The translations under genes were made by a program, and so were the position numbers. From Agathobaculum butyriciproducens (GTDB lineage Bacteria; Bacillota; Clostridia; Oscillospirales; Butyricicoccaceae), in the NCBI GenBank assembly GCA_003096535.1, contig QEKJ01000002.1:172387-236386 (forward strand): DNA of 64,000 nucleotides, in the 5' to 3' direction. Every line of letters starts with the position of its first letter. The first letter of the stretch is position 1. The notes below the pieces were generated by a model. It ran no database searches. It had not been told where the DNA came from and saw only the letters and a list, made by a program, of their open reading frames with translations. Shown in pieces: positions 36,638 through 45,324 of this stretch.

Positions 36638-36800
36638 GGCAATACCGCATAATTGAACAAGAGTGATTTGCGAGTAAATTTTGCGTACTGACGAGGCACA
36701 GTTTTGCGGTAATACTCGATGTATTACCGTGAAACTGCAACAAAGTCAGGACACAAAATTTCCGCAAAGCACCGCAGCTTTAATTGTGCGGTGTTGCCTT
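36636..36800. repeat. 165-bp fold-back (MITE-like) repeat, copy 1
   Basis: The ends AAGGCAATACCGCATAATT (36636-36654) and AATTGTGCGGTGTTGCCTT (36782-36800) are inverted repeats with two mismatches. The centre CGGTAATAC-TCGAT-GTATTACCG (36707-36729) is a perfect hairpin, and the flanks pair too, so the whole unit can fold into one long imperfect hairpin. The same family occurs inverted at 45140-45299. It starts in the stop codon of fprA and carries no gene. Confidence 0.8.
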
Positions 36801-36816
36801 AATAATCAAATACCGG

Positions 36817-36844
36817 CGGCTGTCGCAATGCGGCAGCCGTTTTG
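36817..36844 (+). terminator. Terminator after fprA and the repeat
   Basis: CGGCTGTCGC (36817-36826) pairs with GCGGCAGCCG (36830-36839), mostly matched, followed by TTTTG. The remaining gap to 37225 (36845-37225) holds a promoter but no gene. Confidence 0.6.
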
Positions 36845-37121
36845 CTGTATATGCAGGGGAGAGCGGCGAGGGAAAATGCCCTCCCTTCCTTTATGAAATG
36901 TATACGAAATTGATGATATTATAAAGACAACCCAGCTTTGTCCAGGCAAACAGCAGGGAAAAGTGAAAGAGCGTCAGCGGTGCGGAACGAATGCATCTCC
37001 CGGTTTACTGTTTTTTACGAAAAGACAGGGCAAAGTGGCATGAAAAAAACGCATGAAAGCACAAAAATTTTGTGCGAACAGTGAAAAATTAAAAATTTTG
37101 TGAAATCCGGTTAAAAATATG

Positions 37122-37149
37122 TTGCATAATGCGTTAATAGTGCTATTAT
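37122..37149 (+). promoter_or_regulatory. Promoter of the glycosyltransferase gene
   Basis: TTGCAT (37122-37127), 16 bases, TATTAT (37144-37149) with TGC before it. The expected transcript start is about 70 bases before the gene. Confidence 0.6.
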
Positions 37150-37225
37150 AGTACAAGGGTTGAAACAACCGCCACAATATCTAAAGTATAGAGAAATACA
37201 TCAGGAGAAGAAACGAGGAATTTTT

Positions 37226-38506
37226 ATGCTTCGGTTTTTGGAGAGCATGCAGTGGGTGCTGTTCATTTTCTTTACTGCAGCGTATGCGTACCAGATCTTT
37301 TACCTTCTGGTTGGCTTGTGGGGCAAGCAGCGCGGCGGCGTAGAAAATGCAGAGCTGCACCGTTACGCGGCGATCATTTCGGCACGCAATGAGTCCGCCG
37401 TTATCGGCAGACTGATCCGCACCTTGAAGGAGCAGGATTATCCGTCAGAGCTGCTCGATGTCATTGTTGTTGCAGATAACTGCACGGACAATACCGCTGA
37501 GGTAGCGCGCAGCGCCGGTGCGATCGTGTACGAGCGATTTAATAAGGTGCAGGTCGGCAAGGGCTACGCGCTGGATTATCTGTTCAAGCATATTTTTGAG
37601 GAGCAGGGTGAGGATGCGTACGACGCGTTTTTCGTATTCGATGCGGACAACATCGTAGATCCGCAGTTCGTCCGTGAGATGAACAAGATGTACGATACCG
37701 GCGAGTATTCCGCACTGACCAGCTACCGCAATTCGCAGAACTTCTGCGCGAACTGGATCTCTGCAGGCTATGCACTGTGGTTCCTGCGTGAGTCGCGCTT
37801 CCTGAACCGCCCGAGAACTCGTCTGGGCGTCAACTGTGCGGTTTCCGGCACTGGTTTTCTGATTTCGGCTGATGTACTCCGCGAGGAAGGCGGATGGAAT
37901 TATCATCTGCTGACCGAGGATATCGAGTTCTCCATCGCCAGTGCGGTTCGCGGCCGTAAGATCGGCTACTGCGGCAATGCCATCATCTACGATGAGCAGC
38001 CGGAGCATTTCCGTCAGTCGTGGGATCAGCGTCTGCGCTGGAGCAAGGGCTTCTATCAGGTGGACGCAAAGTATACCGGCGCACTGCTGCGCGGCTGTAC
38101 GCGCGGCGGCAAGGCGGGCATGTCCTGCTATGATATGCTGATGACGGTTGCACCGTGCAACCTTGTTACCATCGGCTCGCTGCTGCTGGCCGTACTCCTG
38201 TGCGTGACCAGCTTCGCACAGCCGGCATACATTACATACCGCGTTATGCGCATGCTCGGCCGTATTCTGATGCTGACCGTGCGCGGCATTACGTTCAGCC
38301 TGTTTGCCTTCGGCGCGGTGACGATGATCGCCGAGTGGAAGCGCATCGCAGGTCCGGCGTGGAAAAAGGTGCTGTATACCTTTACCTTCCCGTTCTTCAT
38401 GCTCACCTATGTTCCGATTTCGATCGCCGCTCTGGTCGGCAAGGTCGAGTGGAAACCGATCCAGCATGGCATCGCCAAGGTGCAGGAGGAGCGCGAGAGC
38501 GCGTAA
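37226..38506 (+). CDS. Membrane family 2 glycosyltransferase
   Basis: A 426-residue protein. An N-terminal membrane helix, then a cytoplasmic GT-A domain with DADN (VFDADNIVDP), a TEDIEFS acidic motif and QRLRW (the Q/RxxRW signature of processive GT2 enzymes), then several C-terminal helices (from about residue 315). ATG 37226 follows CGAGGAA. It makes an unknown polysaccharide or exopolymer; processive synthesis and secretion are inferred from the motif. Confidence 0.85.
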   Translation: MLRFLESMQWVLFIFFTAAYAYQIFYLLVGLWGKQRGGVENAELHRYAAIISARNESAVIGRLIRTLKEQDYPSELLDVIVVADNCTDNTAEVARSAGAIVYERFNKVQVGKGYALDYLFKHIFEEQGEDAYDAFFVFDADNIVDPQFVREMNKMYDTGEYSALTSYRNSQNFCANWISAGYALWFLRESRFLNRPRTRLGVNCAVSGTGFLISADVLREEGGWNYHLLTEDIEFSIASAVRGRKIGYCGNAIIYDEQPEHFRQSWDQRLRWSKGFYQVDAKYTGALLRGCTRGGKAGMSCYDMLMTVAPCNLVTIGSLLLAVLLCVTSFAQPAYITYRVMRMLGRILMLTVRGITFSLFAFGAVTMIAEWKRIAGPAWKKVLYTFTFPFFMLTYVPISIAALVGKVEWKPIQHGIAKVQEERESA

Positions 38507-38513
38507 TTGAATC

Positions 38514-38548
38514 AAAACAGCCGCAGGTGTCTGCGGCTGTTTTCTTTT
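38514..38548 (+). terminator. Terminator after the glycosyltransferase gene
   Basis: AAAACAGCCGCAG (38514-38526) pairs perfectly with CTGCGGCTGTTTT (38531-38543). Confidence 0.8.
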
Positions 38549-38652
38549 GCTTTTTCGGGGATTTATCATGTGAACCATAATATCATGTTATATTGCAGGG
38601 CGGCATGACCGCATGATGCCGTTTTTTACCATTTGCAGATGTGTAATCGCAG

Positions 38653-38801
38653 GGGAGCACAGTGTGCTCCCGCAGTGCGAATGAAACCTGTGCATAGAAG
38701 AATGACCGTATCCATTTAACGATACCGTGGGCGCACAATGTGCGCCCCTACGGTTACAATGGTACAAATAATTTGCAGACGGCGGGGTGAGGGTACCCCG
38801 C
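38653..38801. repeat. Cluster of three short GC-rich palindromes
   Basis: GGGAGCACAGTGTGCTCCC (38653-38671), GGGCGCACAATGTGCGCCC (38729-38747) and CGGGGTGAGGGTACCCCG (about 38784-38801) are separate palindromes spaced through gene-free DNA. The middle one with its flank (CCTACGG) resembles the common GTAGGGGCG... interspersed palindromes of Clostridia. The function is unknown. Confidence 0.65.
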
Positions 38802-38879
38802 TCTATGGATATTATATAAAAATGGTGTCCGTGGTAGTTTGCGATATGGTTTTCGTCAGAAGCGGTGCGCCGAGGTTGT

Positions 38880-39051
38880 ACCCCGGGGCACCTTCTCTTG
38901 CCTTGCGGGCAATTCACCTTGCCGCAACCTACGGTAACATGCGTTATCAGATGGAACCCGCAGGTGCCGTCTGTAGCCACCAGACCAACGAGTTGCGCGT
39001 CACGGTCATCCCCCAGGGGACCCTCTCTTGCCCTTCGGGCAATTCACCTTG
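38880..39051. repeat. Direct repeat pair in the non-coding cluster
   Basis: A 41-bp unit at 38880-38920 returns at 39011-39051 with about six mismatches, sharing TCTCTTGCC and GGGCAATTCACCTTG and each containing GGGCAA/TTGCC(C) hairpin arms. The whole stretch 38549-39477 has no convincing gene; GAGAACGACA/TGTCGTTCTC (39117-39126, 39143-39152) is a further dyad. Confidence 0.6.
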
Positions 39052-39479
39052 TGCCGCGCCTGCGGAGATGAAACCGCCTGTGTAGCAGCAAGGTATCTGA
39101 CATTGCGAATAGTTAGAGAACGACACGAAAGAAAAAATCCTCTGTCGTTCTCCTTTTCACAGCGGTCGCCGGTCTCTGGCTTGCACCGGATTATCTTAGG
39201 AAAGGGGAGAAAATCAGAGGGTGGAAAACCGCAGGTTGTCTACCCTCTTGCGCTCCTGCCGGGCAGGCAGGATTCTCTCGCTTCGCAAGCGAAAACCCTA
39301 ATTTCTGGAATGATAATGAAAACCCACTCAAACGCCGCACAATCGACTTTGTAAATTTTCCGTATAGTTTTGAACCAATCCATCAAAAGTTCATCACACG
39401 CGATTCTGACGCGAAATACAAAACAAAAACCGATGCCATCCATGTCTGCAACCGTAAAACCGCTCAAACAGGCAGAAAA

Positions 39480-39504
39480 AAAGAGCCGTGCTTTCGCACA
39501 GCTC
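39480..39504 (-). terminator. Terminator of the 3D-domain gene
   Basis: On the minus strand GAGCTGTGC-GAAA-GCACGGCTC is followed by TTTTTTT. It lies just past the stop codon. Confidence 0.75.
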
Positions 39505-39513
39505 CTCGAAAAT

Positions 39514-40230
39514 TTACTTCAGCAGATATACATTTGCGTACTGCACGCCAAGCTCATTTGCACGCTCGTGGGTGCTTACTGCAATGTCGATCTTGTTGCC
39601 CTTGATCGCTCCGCCAGTGTCCTCAGCGATGAACACGCCGTAGCCCTCGATGAATACGCGGCTGCCGAGCGGAATGACGGACGGGTCAACTGCGATCGTG
39701 CGGCCTTCGGTCAGGGTGGTGCCGGTAGCGGTCAGTGCCAGATTGTTGCCGTTGCATTCAACGCACGGATCGTAGAAGGTCAGTTTATAATTGCCAAGCG
39801 CAGTGGCATTTGCCTTGATGGCATCGCTTGCCAGATACGTTGTAGAGTAAGCTACCGGACGGGCGGTGGCTGCACTTGCGACCAGCTGGTTGTAAGCGGT
39901 CTGGGTTGCAGCGGCCTTGATCTCGGCTTCCTTCTTAGCTGCTTCTTCAGCGGCCTTTTTGGCAACCTCAGCCTTCTTAGCAGCTTCCTCCTGCGCCTTC
40001 TTGGCAGCATCCTGCTGTGCCTTGAGTGCGGAAGCCTTTGCCTTCGCCATAGCCTGCTGTGCATTGGAGATCTCGGCAGAGGTGAGCACCGTGCCGACAG
40101 AATGGTTCAGAGTGGAAGAGAGTACCGCAGTCGGCTGATCCAGTGCAGCAGCGCCGAAGGTTGCCATCGAGCCTACCGTGAAGGTTGCCGCGAGGAACAT
40201 GGCAGCATGCTTACGCAGAGAAATAGACAT
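39514..40230 (-). CDS. Secreted 3D-domain protein (cell-wall hydrolase type)
   Basis: A 238-residue protein. I chose ATG 40230, which follows TAGGAG and starts a signal peptide (MSISLRKHAAMFLAATFTVG). Next is a long Ala/Lys/Glu-rich coiled region (about residues 60-110). The C-terminal 3D domain has the Asp residues expected of the family (AVDPSVIPLGS, EDTGG, IDI). 3D domains belong to lytic transglycosylase-like enzymes acting on peptidoglycan. The strong promoter at 40356-40384 serves it. Confidence 0.85.
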   Translation of the reverse strand: MSISLRKHAAMFLAATFTVGSMATFGAAALDQPTAVLSSTLNHSVGTVLTSAEISNAQQAMAKAKASALKAQQDAAKKAQEEAAKKAEVAKKAAEEAAKKEAEIKAAATQTAYNQLVASAATARPVAYSTTYLASDAIKANATALGNYKLTFYDPCVECNGNNLALTATGTTLTEGRTIAVDPSVIPLGSRVFIEGYGVFIAEDTGGAIKGNKIDIAVSTHERANELGVQYANVYLLK

Positions 40231-40355
40231 TTGTGTTACGCTCCTAAAAGTCAGGTGAAAACGCAGCGGGAACACTTCCCGCGCCACCGGAAAAACCGAT
40301 GTTGTTTTCTGGGTTGTTACTGTTTTGTTTACGTTCTGTTTCCGAACTGTAACCA

Positions 40356-40384
40356 ATCATACTGCATCCTCTCCGATTTGTCAA
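40356..40384 (-). promoter_or_regulatory. Strong promoter of the 3D-domain gene
   Basis: On the minus strand: TTGACA (40384-40379), 17 bases, TATGAT (40361-40356). The leader of about 120 bases has a GCGGGAA-GTG-TTCCCGC hairpin but does not look to me like a c-di-AMP (ydaO) riboswitch. Confidence 0.8.
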
Positions 40385-40671
40385 ACGGTTTCATAGAATT
40401 TTGTGCACATTTCACAGAGTTTATCGCTGGATTTCGTTAATCTGTATGGCATAATTGGGCGAAAATACGGTTTTTTACGGTTAGCCGTGTAAAACGCACA
40501 TCGGCGGCTTTGTTACAAACCGCAGGGACCGAAAGGGAAGTCTGTCCGGTTTGACCGGTCATTATGCAGGACACGCAGAATGGGTAAAACAGTGGGGCAC
40601 TGTGCATAAATAGTATATAGGTAGATTGGCTGTTTCGACGAGGCCGCGCAGAGCGCTTTGATGACTGACTC

Positions 40672-40700
40672 TTTACAATTCTGCTGAGCTGTGGTATATT
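40672..40700 (+). promoter_or_regulatory. Promoter of the RNase J gene
   Basis: TTTACA (40672-40677), 17 bases, TATATT (40695-40700). The leader of about 180 bases to 40884 contains no ORF that I trust; it may fold (CAGTCCG...CGGACCG) and could bear on RNase J autoregulation. Confidence 0.65.
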
Positions 40701-40884
40701 AAAAATAAGTGTTTGCAGTCCGTGTGGGAATGCGCTGTGCCATTTGCAGCGAAAACGGACCGCATCCTTCACATGTGGATAAAGACAGACGGGATCGCAT
40801 GGTCTGCCTTTTCAGAAAAGCGGAAACGACATCCGCGTACATATAATAAACAACAATCAGATAAAGGAAAGTGATAATACTATT

Positions 40885-42543
40885 ATGAAGGAAAAACTGA
40901 AGATCATACCGCTCGGCGGTCTGAACGAGATCGGTAAGAACATGACGGTGATCGAGTACGGCAATGACATCGTAGTTATTGACTGCGGCGTTGCCTTTCC
41001 GGATGACGACATGCTGGGCGTTGACCTGGTCATTCCGGATACAACGTACCTCAAGCGCAACCTGAACAAGCTGCGCGGCTATGTGATCACCCACGGACAT
41101 GAGGACCATATCGGCGCTATTCCGTATGTTCTGCGCGAGTGCAACGCACCGATCTACGCGACCCGACTGACCTGCGGCATCATCGAGACCAAGCTGTCCG
41201 AGCACAAGATGCCCCAGAAGGTCAAGATGAACCGCGTGCGCGCCGGTGATACGATTAAGCTCGGCTGCTTCAAGATCGAGTTTATCCACACCAACCACTC
41301 CATTGCGGATTCGGTTGCGCTGGCGATCACCACGCCGCTGGGCACCATCCTGCACACGGGCGACTTCAAGATCGACCTGACGCCGGTTTCCGGTGAGATG
41401 ATCGACCTTGTCCGCATCGGTGAGCTGGGCAAGAAGGGACTGCTTGCGCTGATGAGCGACTCGACCAACGTCGAGCGTCCGGGCTACACGCCGAGTGAGA
41501 AAATCGTCGGCAAATCGCTCGAGAAATTTATTATGGAGAGCGACCAGCGCATCATCATTGCAACGTTCGCGTCCAATGTATCGCGTCTGCAGCAGATTCT
41601 CGACATTGCCGCCAAGGCAGGACGCAAGGTAGCTGTCTGCGGCCGAAGCATGGAGAAGATCTCCAAGGTTTCGATGGAGCTGGGTTATCTGAAGGATTCC
41701 GGCAAGGTCATGATCGACATTTCCGAGATCAAGCGCTACGCGCGCAGCCAGCTGATCATCGTATCCACCGGTTCTCAGGGTGAGACCATGTCCGCGCTGT
41801 ACCGTATGGCGTACGGCAGTCACAAGCAGGTGGAGGTCAATTCCGGCGACCGTATCCTGATCGCAGCGTCTGCTATCCCGGGCAACGAGAAGTCGATCAA
41901 CAACATGGTCAACGAGCTGTACAAGCAGGGCGCTGAGGTCATTTACGACCGTTCGGCAGCCATCCATGTTTCCGGCCATGCCTGCCAGGAGGATCTTAAG
42001 CTGATGCTCGGTCTGTGCAAGCCGAAGTACTTCATTCCCGTACACGGCGAGTACCGCATGCTCGTGCAGCATGCCGGTCTGGCACGCGAGATGGGTGTCA
42101 ACCCGAAGAACATTCTCGTCAGTGAGATCGGCCGTCCAATCGAGATCAGCGAAAATTCGGCTCGTCTGGGCAATTCCGTGCCGGCCGGCCGTCTGCTGGT
42201 AGACGGTCTGGGCATCGGTGATGTCGGCACTGCCGTTCTGCGTGACCGCAAGCATCTGTCCGAGGACGGTCTGCTGGTTATCGTTGTCACGGTTGACGCA
42301 ACGACCGGCGTTGTCATTGCGGGTCCGGATATCGTATCGCGCGGTTTCGTTTACGTCAAGGAAGCTGAGGCTCTCATGGAGGAGCTGCGTACCATTTCGC
42401 AGATGGCGCTCGACCGCTGCTCGGTAGAGAATCTGCGTGACTGGAACAGCCTGAAATCCGCCATCAAGGGCGATGTCAGTGATTACCTGTTCAAGAAGAT
42501 CAAGCGCAGTCCGATGGTCCTGCCGATCATCATGGAAATCTAA
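40885..42543 (+). CDS. rnj: Ribonuclease J
   Basis: A 552-residue metallo-beta-lactamase/beta-CASP enzyme. The metal site is THGHEDHIGA (from about residue 70), with a further His in LHTGDFKID and the C-terminal motif VHGEYRML. RNase J is an endo- and 5'-3' exoribonuclease central to mRNA decay in Firmicutes. The site GAAAGTGAT precedes ATG 40885. It is followed by a terminator. Confidence 0.95.
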   Translation: MKEKLKIIPLGGLNEIGKNMTVIEYGNDIVVIDCGVAFPDDDMLGVDLVIPDTTYLKRNLNKLRGYVITHGHEDHIGAIPYVLRECNAPIYATRLTCGIIETKLSEHKMPQKVKMNRVRAGDTIKLGCFKIEFIHTNHSIADSVALAITTPLGTILHTGDFKIDLTPVSGEMIDLVRIGELGKKGLLALMSDSTNVERPGYTPSEKIVGKSLEKFIMESDQRIIIATFASNVSRLQQILDIAAKAGRKVAVCGRSMEKISKVSMELGYLKDSGKVMIDISEIKRYARSQLIIVSTGSQGETMSALYRMAYGSHKQVEVNSGDRILIAASAIPGNEKSINNMVNELYKQGAEVIYDRSAAIHVSGHACQEDLKLMLGLCKPKYFIPVHGEYRMLVQHAGLAREMGVNPKNILVSEIGRPIEISENSARLGNSVPAGRLLVDGLGIGDVGTAVLRDRKHLSEDGLLVIVVTVDATTGVVIAGPDIVSRGFVYVKEAEALMEELRTISQMALDRCSVENLRDWNSLKSAIKGDVSDYLFKKIKRSPMVLPIIMEI

Positions 42544-42560
42544 ATGTAAGATGGATAAGA

Positions 42561-42590
42561 AAAGACACCGAGAAATCGGTGTCTTTTTTC
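42561..42590 (+). terminator. Terminator after RNase J
   Basis: AAAGACACCG (42561-42570) and CGGTGTCTTT (42577-42586) pair perfectly, then T-rich; it can also serve the convergent gene. Confidence 0.85.
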
Positions 42591-42605
42591 GTATAAGCCC
42601 TGTAA

Positions 42606-43142
42606 TTAACCTTTATACATGCCGATCTTGCACAGCTCTTTAATCATATCCGGCACGGTCTGACCGGCGATCTCGAGGCGCTCTGCGGCGCCGGGCTTTT
42701 CTTCGGAGAACGTATCCCATGCGGTGACAAGATGTCCGGTCGGCTCCATGCCGTATTTTTTCAGCAGGGGAACGAAACGCTTTGCAGTCTCACTGTAAAT
42801 GGACAGAACCTTGTACTTCTGTACGAAAAGCTCCTCCTCGGTGGTCAGAGAGCCAATAGCGAATGCCGAAAGACCGTCCTGATACAGCAGTTCGCCGTAG
42901 CCGTCTAAAATCATGGTCAGCTGCTTTTTCGTCATGCCGTCCAGATACCAGACCTCATCGCTTTCCGCATCCGGATGGATGGCGAGGAACAGCGGCTCGT
43001 CCAGCTCGGCGTAGAACGAATGCACAAAGTCGCTCAGCTTCTCGAAGCTGAGGTTTGCGGTGATGGTGTTGCCGTCCAGTTCGTACTGCTCGGACAGCTT
43101 TTCGGGGAACGGAACGGTCACGCCTGCAGCGGTTTGAAACAT
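42606..43142 (-). CDS. Conserved acidic protein of unknown function
   Basis: A 178-residue soluble acidic protein. ATG 43142 follows AAGGAGATATTTCT. It lies 37 bases after birA on the same strand and may share its transcript. I recognise no domain. Confidence 0.65.
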   Translation of the reverse strand: MFQTAAGVTVPFPEKLSEQYELDGNTITANLSFEKLSDFVHSFYAELDEPLFLAIHPDAESDEVWYLDGMTKKQLTMILDGYGELLYQDGLSAFAIGSLTTEEELFVQKYKVLSIYSETAKRFVPLLKKYGMEPTGHLVTAWDTFSEEKPGAAERLEIAGQTVPDMIKELCKIGMYKG

Positions 43143-43179
43143 AGAAATATCTCCTTATATATAATGTATAAAATGCGAT

Positions 43180-44163
43180 TTACAGTCGGATGCTGATCTC
43201 GCCCGAGGACAGGGCATTCACCTGTCCGTCCGCGGTTTTCACCAGCAGATGTGCATTCTCGTCCAGTCCGATGCACTCGGCTTCGTAGCGGCCTGCCGGA
43301 CTGCTGACCGTCACCGGACGGTCGATGCAGCAAAGCCGTTCGCGGTACTGCTCGAGCAGCTCGGGTTCCTTGCCTTGCTCGAGCAGCAGGTACACATCCT
43401 CGAAGTGGTTGAGGACAGCGGCGGCCAGTTCGGCTCTGCGGGGCGGCTTGCCGAAGTCACTGATGGCACCCGCGACCGCCTGTACTTCCTCGGGCCACGC
43501 CGGATTGGGCTGCAGATTGATGCCGATGCCGACCACAAGCGAGCTTACCGTGCCGGTTTCGCCCTCGATGGTCGCTTCCGTGAGGATGCCGCACAGCTTG
43601 CGTCCGTTCATCAGCACGTCGTTCACCCATTTGATCTGCGGCGTGAAGCCTGCAGTCTGCTCAATGGCGCGCACGACCGCGATCGCCGCCGAAATGGTGA
43701 CGAACGACAGATGCGACAGCGGCAGTGTCGGATGCAGCAGAATGGTCATGTACACGCCGGTGTCGGCAGGGGAGACGAACGTGCGGCCGAGCCGTCCGCG
43801 TCCGCCGGTCTGCTCCTCGGCAAACAGCGTGAAGCCGTGCGTTCTGCCGAGATACTGCTCCTTCATCGTTGTGTTGGACGAGGTGAGCGACGGCTCGACC
43901 AGGATTTCGCGTCCGATGACCGCGGTATCGAGCAGTGCGTCAATGCCTGCGGCGGTCAGGCTGTCGTCATCCGAGGCCAGGCGATAGCCTTCTCCGGTCA
44001 CGGCGTCAATGGCAAGGCCGCTCTCGCGCAGTGCGGCGATCGCCTTGTGCACCGCCGCACGGGATACGCCAAGCTGCTCGGCCAGCCGTCCGCCGGAAAG
44101 ACGGGTGCCTCGTGCCTGTTCGAGTGCCTGCAAAACGGCGTCCTTCACGGTCAATTCGATCAT
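43180..44163 (-). CDS. birA: BirA: biotin-protein ligase and repressor
   Basis: About 327 residues. An N-terminal winged helix (residues 1-65: LSGGRLAEQLGVSRAAVHKAIAAL) joins a ligase domain with GRGRLGRTF (biotin/ATP site), IKWVNDVLMNGRK and a C-terminal SH3-like part. It attaches biotin to acetyl-CoA carboxylase and probably represses biotin genes. The start is ATG 44163 or one of the ATGs at 44172-44167, none with a strong site. The open frame continues upstream without stop to 45102, but that part is the shadow of the S4 gene. Confidence 0.9.
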   Translation of the reverse strand: MIELTVKDAVLQALEQARGTRLSGGRLAEQLGVSRAAVHKAIAALRESGLAIDAVTGEGYRLASDDDSLTAAGIDALLDTAVIGREILVEPSLTSSNTTMKEQYLGRTHGFTLFAEEQTGGRGRLGRTFVSPADTGVYMTILLHPTLPLSHLSFVTISAAIAVVRAIEQTAGFTPQIKWVNDVLMNGRKLCGILTEATIEGETGTVSSLVVGIGINLQPNPAWPEEVQAVAGAISDFGKPPRRAELAAAVLNHFEDVYLLLEQGKEPELLEQYRERLCCIDRPVTVSSPAGRYEAECIGLDENAHLLVKTADGQVNALSSGEISIRL

Positions 44164-44188
44164 CTCCATCATTAAAATGCTAATCTCT

Positions 44189-44224
44189 ATTGTAAACGAA
44201 AAAAGAAGATAGTACAATACTATC
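44189..44224. promoter_or_regulatory. Mirror-image divergent promoters of birA and the S4 gene
   Basis: Plus strand: TTGTAA (44190-44195), 17 bases, TACAAT (44213-44218). Minus strand: TTGTAC (44217-44212), 17 bases, TACAAT (44194-44189). Each -10 overlaps the other's -35. A dyad GATAGTA-CAA-TACTATC (44208-44224) covers the plus -10 and could be an operator, perhaps for BirA. Confidence 0.65.
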
Positions 44225-44280
44225 ATGCAAAACAATAGGCGGCATAACGGAAAATCTATGCCGCAATGGAGGAAAATACC

Positions 44281-45078
44281 TTGAAGACCAAGCAAGAGAT
44301 CCTGACCGCGCTTGCACACAGCGGCGACGATAAGCTGCTGCTGGCAGGACTGCTCGACAAGGAGCAGACGTGTGAGCAGCGCGGTTATCTGACCCATACC
44401 AAGTTCCTCGACCTCAAGCAGCGGGCGCTGTGCACGGATGCGGTGCGCCTTGCCGGAGCGACCGGTCATGCGCTGTTCTGGGGCGGCTATGAGGACGCGG
44501 AACGCGGGATTTATCTGTTTTATCCGGATTACATGGATGCCGAGAGCGCAAAGCTGTCCGCGCCGCTGGCGCTGCTGCGCGCCCGCAAGCGCCGGGAGGA
44601 CACGCTCACGCACCGCGACTACCTCGGTTCGCTGATGGGCCTGCAGATCGACCGTTCGGTGGTCGGTGACATTCTCGTGCACGAGGAAGGAGCAGACATC
44701 ATCGTGCTCGAGGATATGGCGGAGTTCATCCTCATGCACTTCGCCAAAGCGGGCCGCAAGCAGCTTTCGCTGACACGCGAGGACCTCAGCGACCTGAAGT
44801 ACGCGGCAGTCGAGGAAAAACGGGGGACCGGTTCGGTGGCGTCTCCGCGTCTGGACAGCGTAGCCGCTCTGATTTTTGGTCTGCCGCGCAAGGACGCACA
44901 GGCGCGGATCGAGAAGGGACTGGTGTTCGTCAATAACACACCCTGCATGAAGCCGGAGCACCAGATTACGGAAGGCGACCGTCTGACCGTGCGCGGCGTC
45001 GGCCGTGCGCGCGTGGAGGCGTTCGGCGGTACGAGCCGTAAAGGACGAATTTTCCTCGAATATGTCCGAAATGCGTAA
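44281..45078 (+). CDS. YlmH-like S4-domain RNA-binding protein
   Basis: A 265-residue protein. I chose TTG 44281 since AATGGAGG (44265-44272) sits 8 bases before it; ATG 44266 lies inside the site. The C-terminus has an S4 domain (about residues 185-255: RLDSVAALIFGLPRKDAQARIEKGLVFVNN is its core pattern in shorter parts). The N-terminal part matches the YlmH family, known for rescue of stalled ribosomes in Firmicutes. It stands alone here, not in the division cluster where ylmH often lies. Confidence 0.8.
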   Translation: MKTKQEILTALAHSGDDKLLLAGLLDKEQTCEQRGYLTHTKFLDLKQRALCTDAVRLAGATGHALFWGGYEDAERGIYLFYPDYMDAESAKLSAPLALLRARKRREDTLTHRDYLGSLMGLQIDRSVVGDILVHEEGADIIVLEDMAEFILMHFAKAGRKQLSLTREDLSDLKYAAVEEKRGTGSVASPRLDSVAALIFGLPRKDAQARIEKGLVFVNNTPCMKPEHQITEGDRLTVRGVGRARVEAFGGTSRKGRIFLEYVRNA

Positions 45079-45139
45079 ACATTGGCAGAATGTGTCCGGC
45101 AAAGCCTGTTGTCAAGCGGGTTTGTCTATGTTATACTTT

Positions 45140-45299
45140 AGGCAATACCAAACGATTAAAGCTGCGGCGCTTTACGGAAATTTTGTGTCCTGATGTCGTT
45201 GTGATTTTTTGCAATACCTCGTATTGCTGCAAAACCACGCCTAATCAGTACGCAAAATTTGCTCGTAAATCGCTCTTGTTCAATCATTTGGTATTGCCT
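45140..45299. repeat. 160-bp fold-back (MITE-like) repeat, copy 2
   Basis: The ends AGGCAATACCAAACGATT (from 45140) and GGTATTGCCT (45290-45299) are inverted; the inner part contains GCAATACC-TCGTATTGC and the same blocks as copy 1 in reverse (for example TAAATCGCTCTTGTTCAAT against ATTGAACAAGAGTGATTT). Orientation relative to copy 1 is opposite. It carries no gene and lies between the S4 and SLH genes. Confidence 0.8.
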
Positions 45300-45324
45300 G
45301 TAACCCACATACGAGGTGTATCTT

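Noticed and set aside
38549..39477. A CRISPR array
   Set aside because: Repeats are few, imperfect and unevenly spaced, and no cas genes are present.
40231..40360. A c-di-AMP riboswitch in the leader of the 3D-domain gene
   Set aside because: The leader is short and lacks the conserved cores I know for that class.
43180..45102. A 640-codon frame containing birA
   Set aside because: Everything upstream of about 44172 is the reverse of the S4 gene; only the 3' half is birA.
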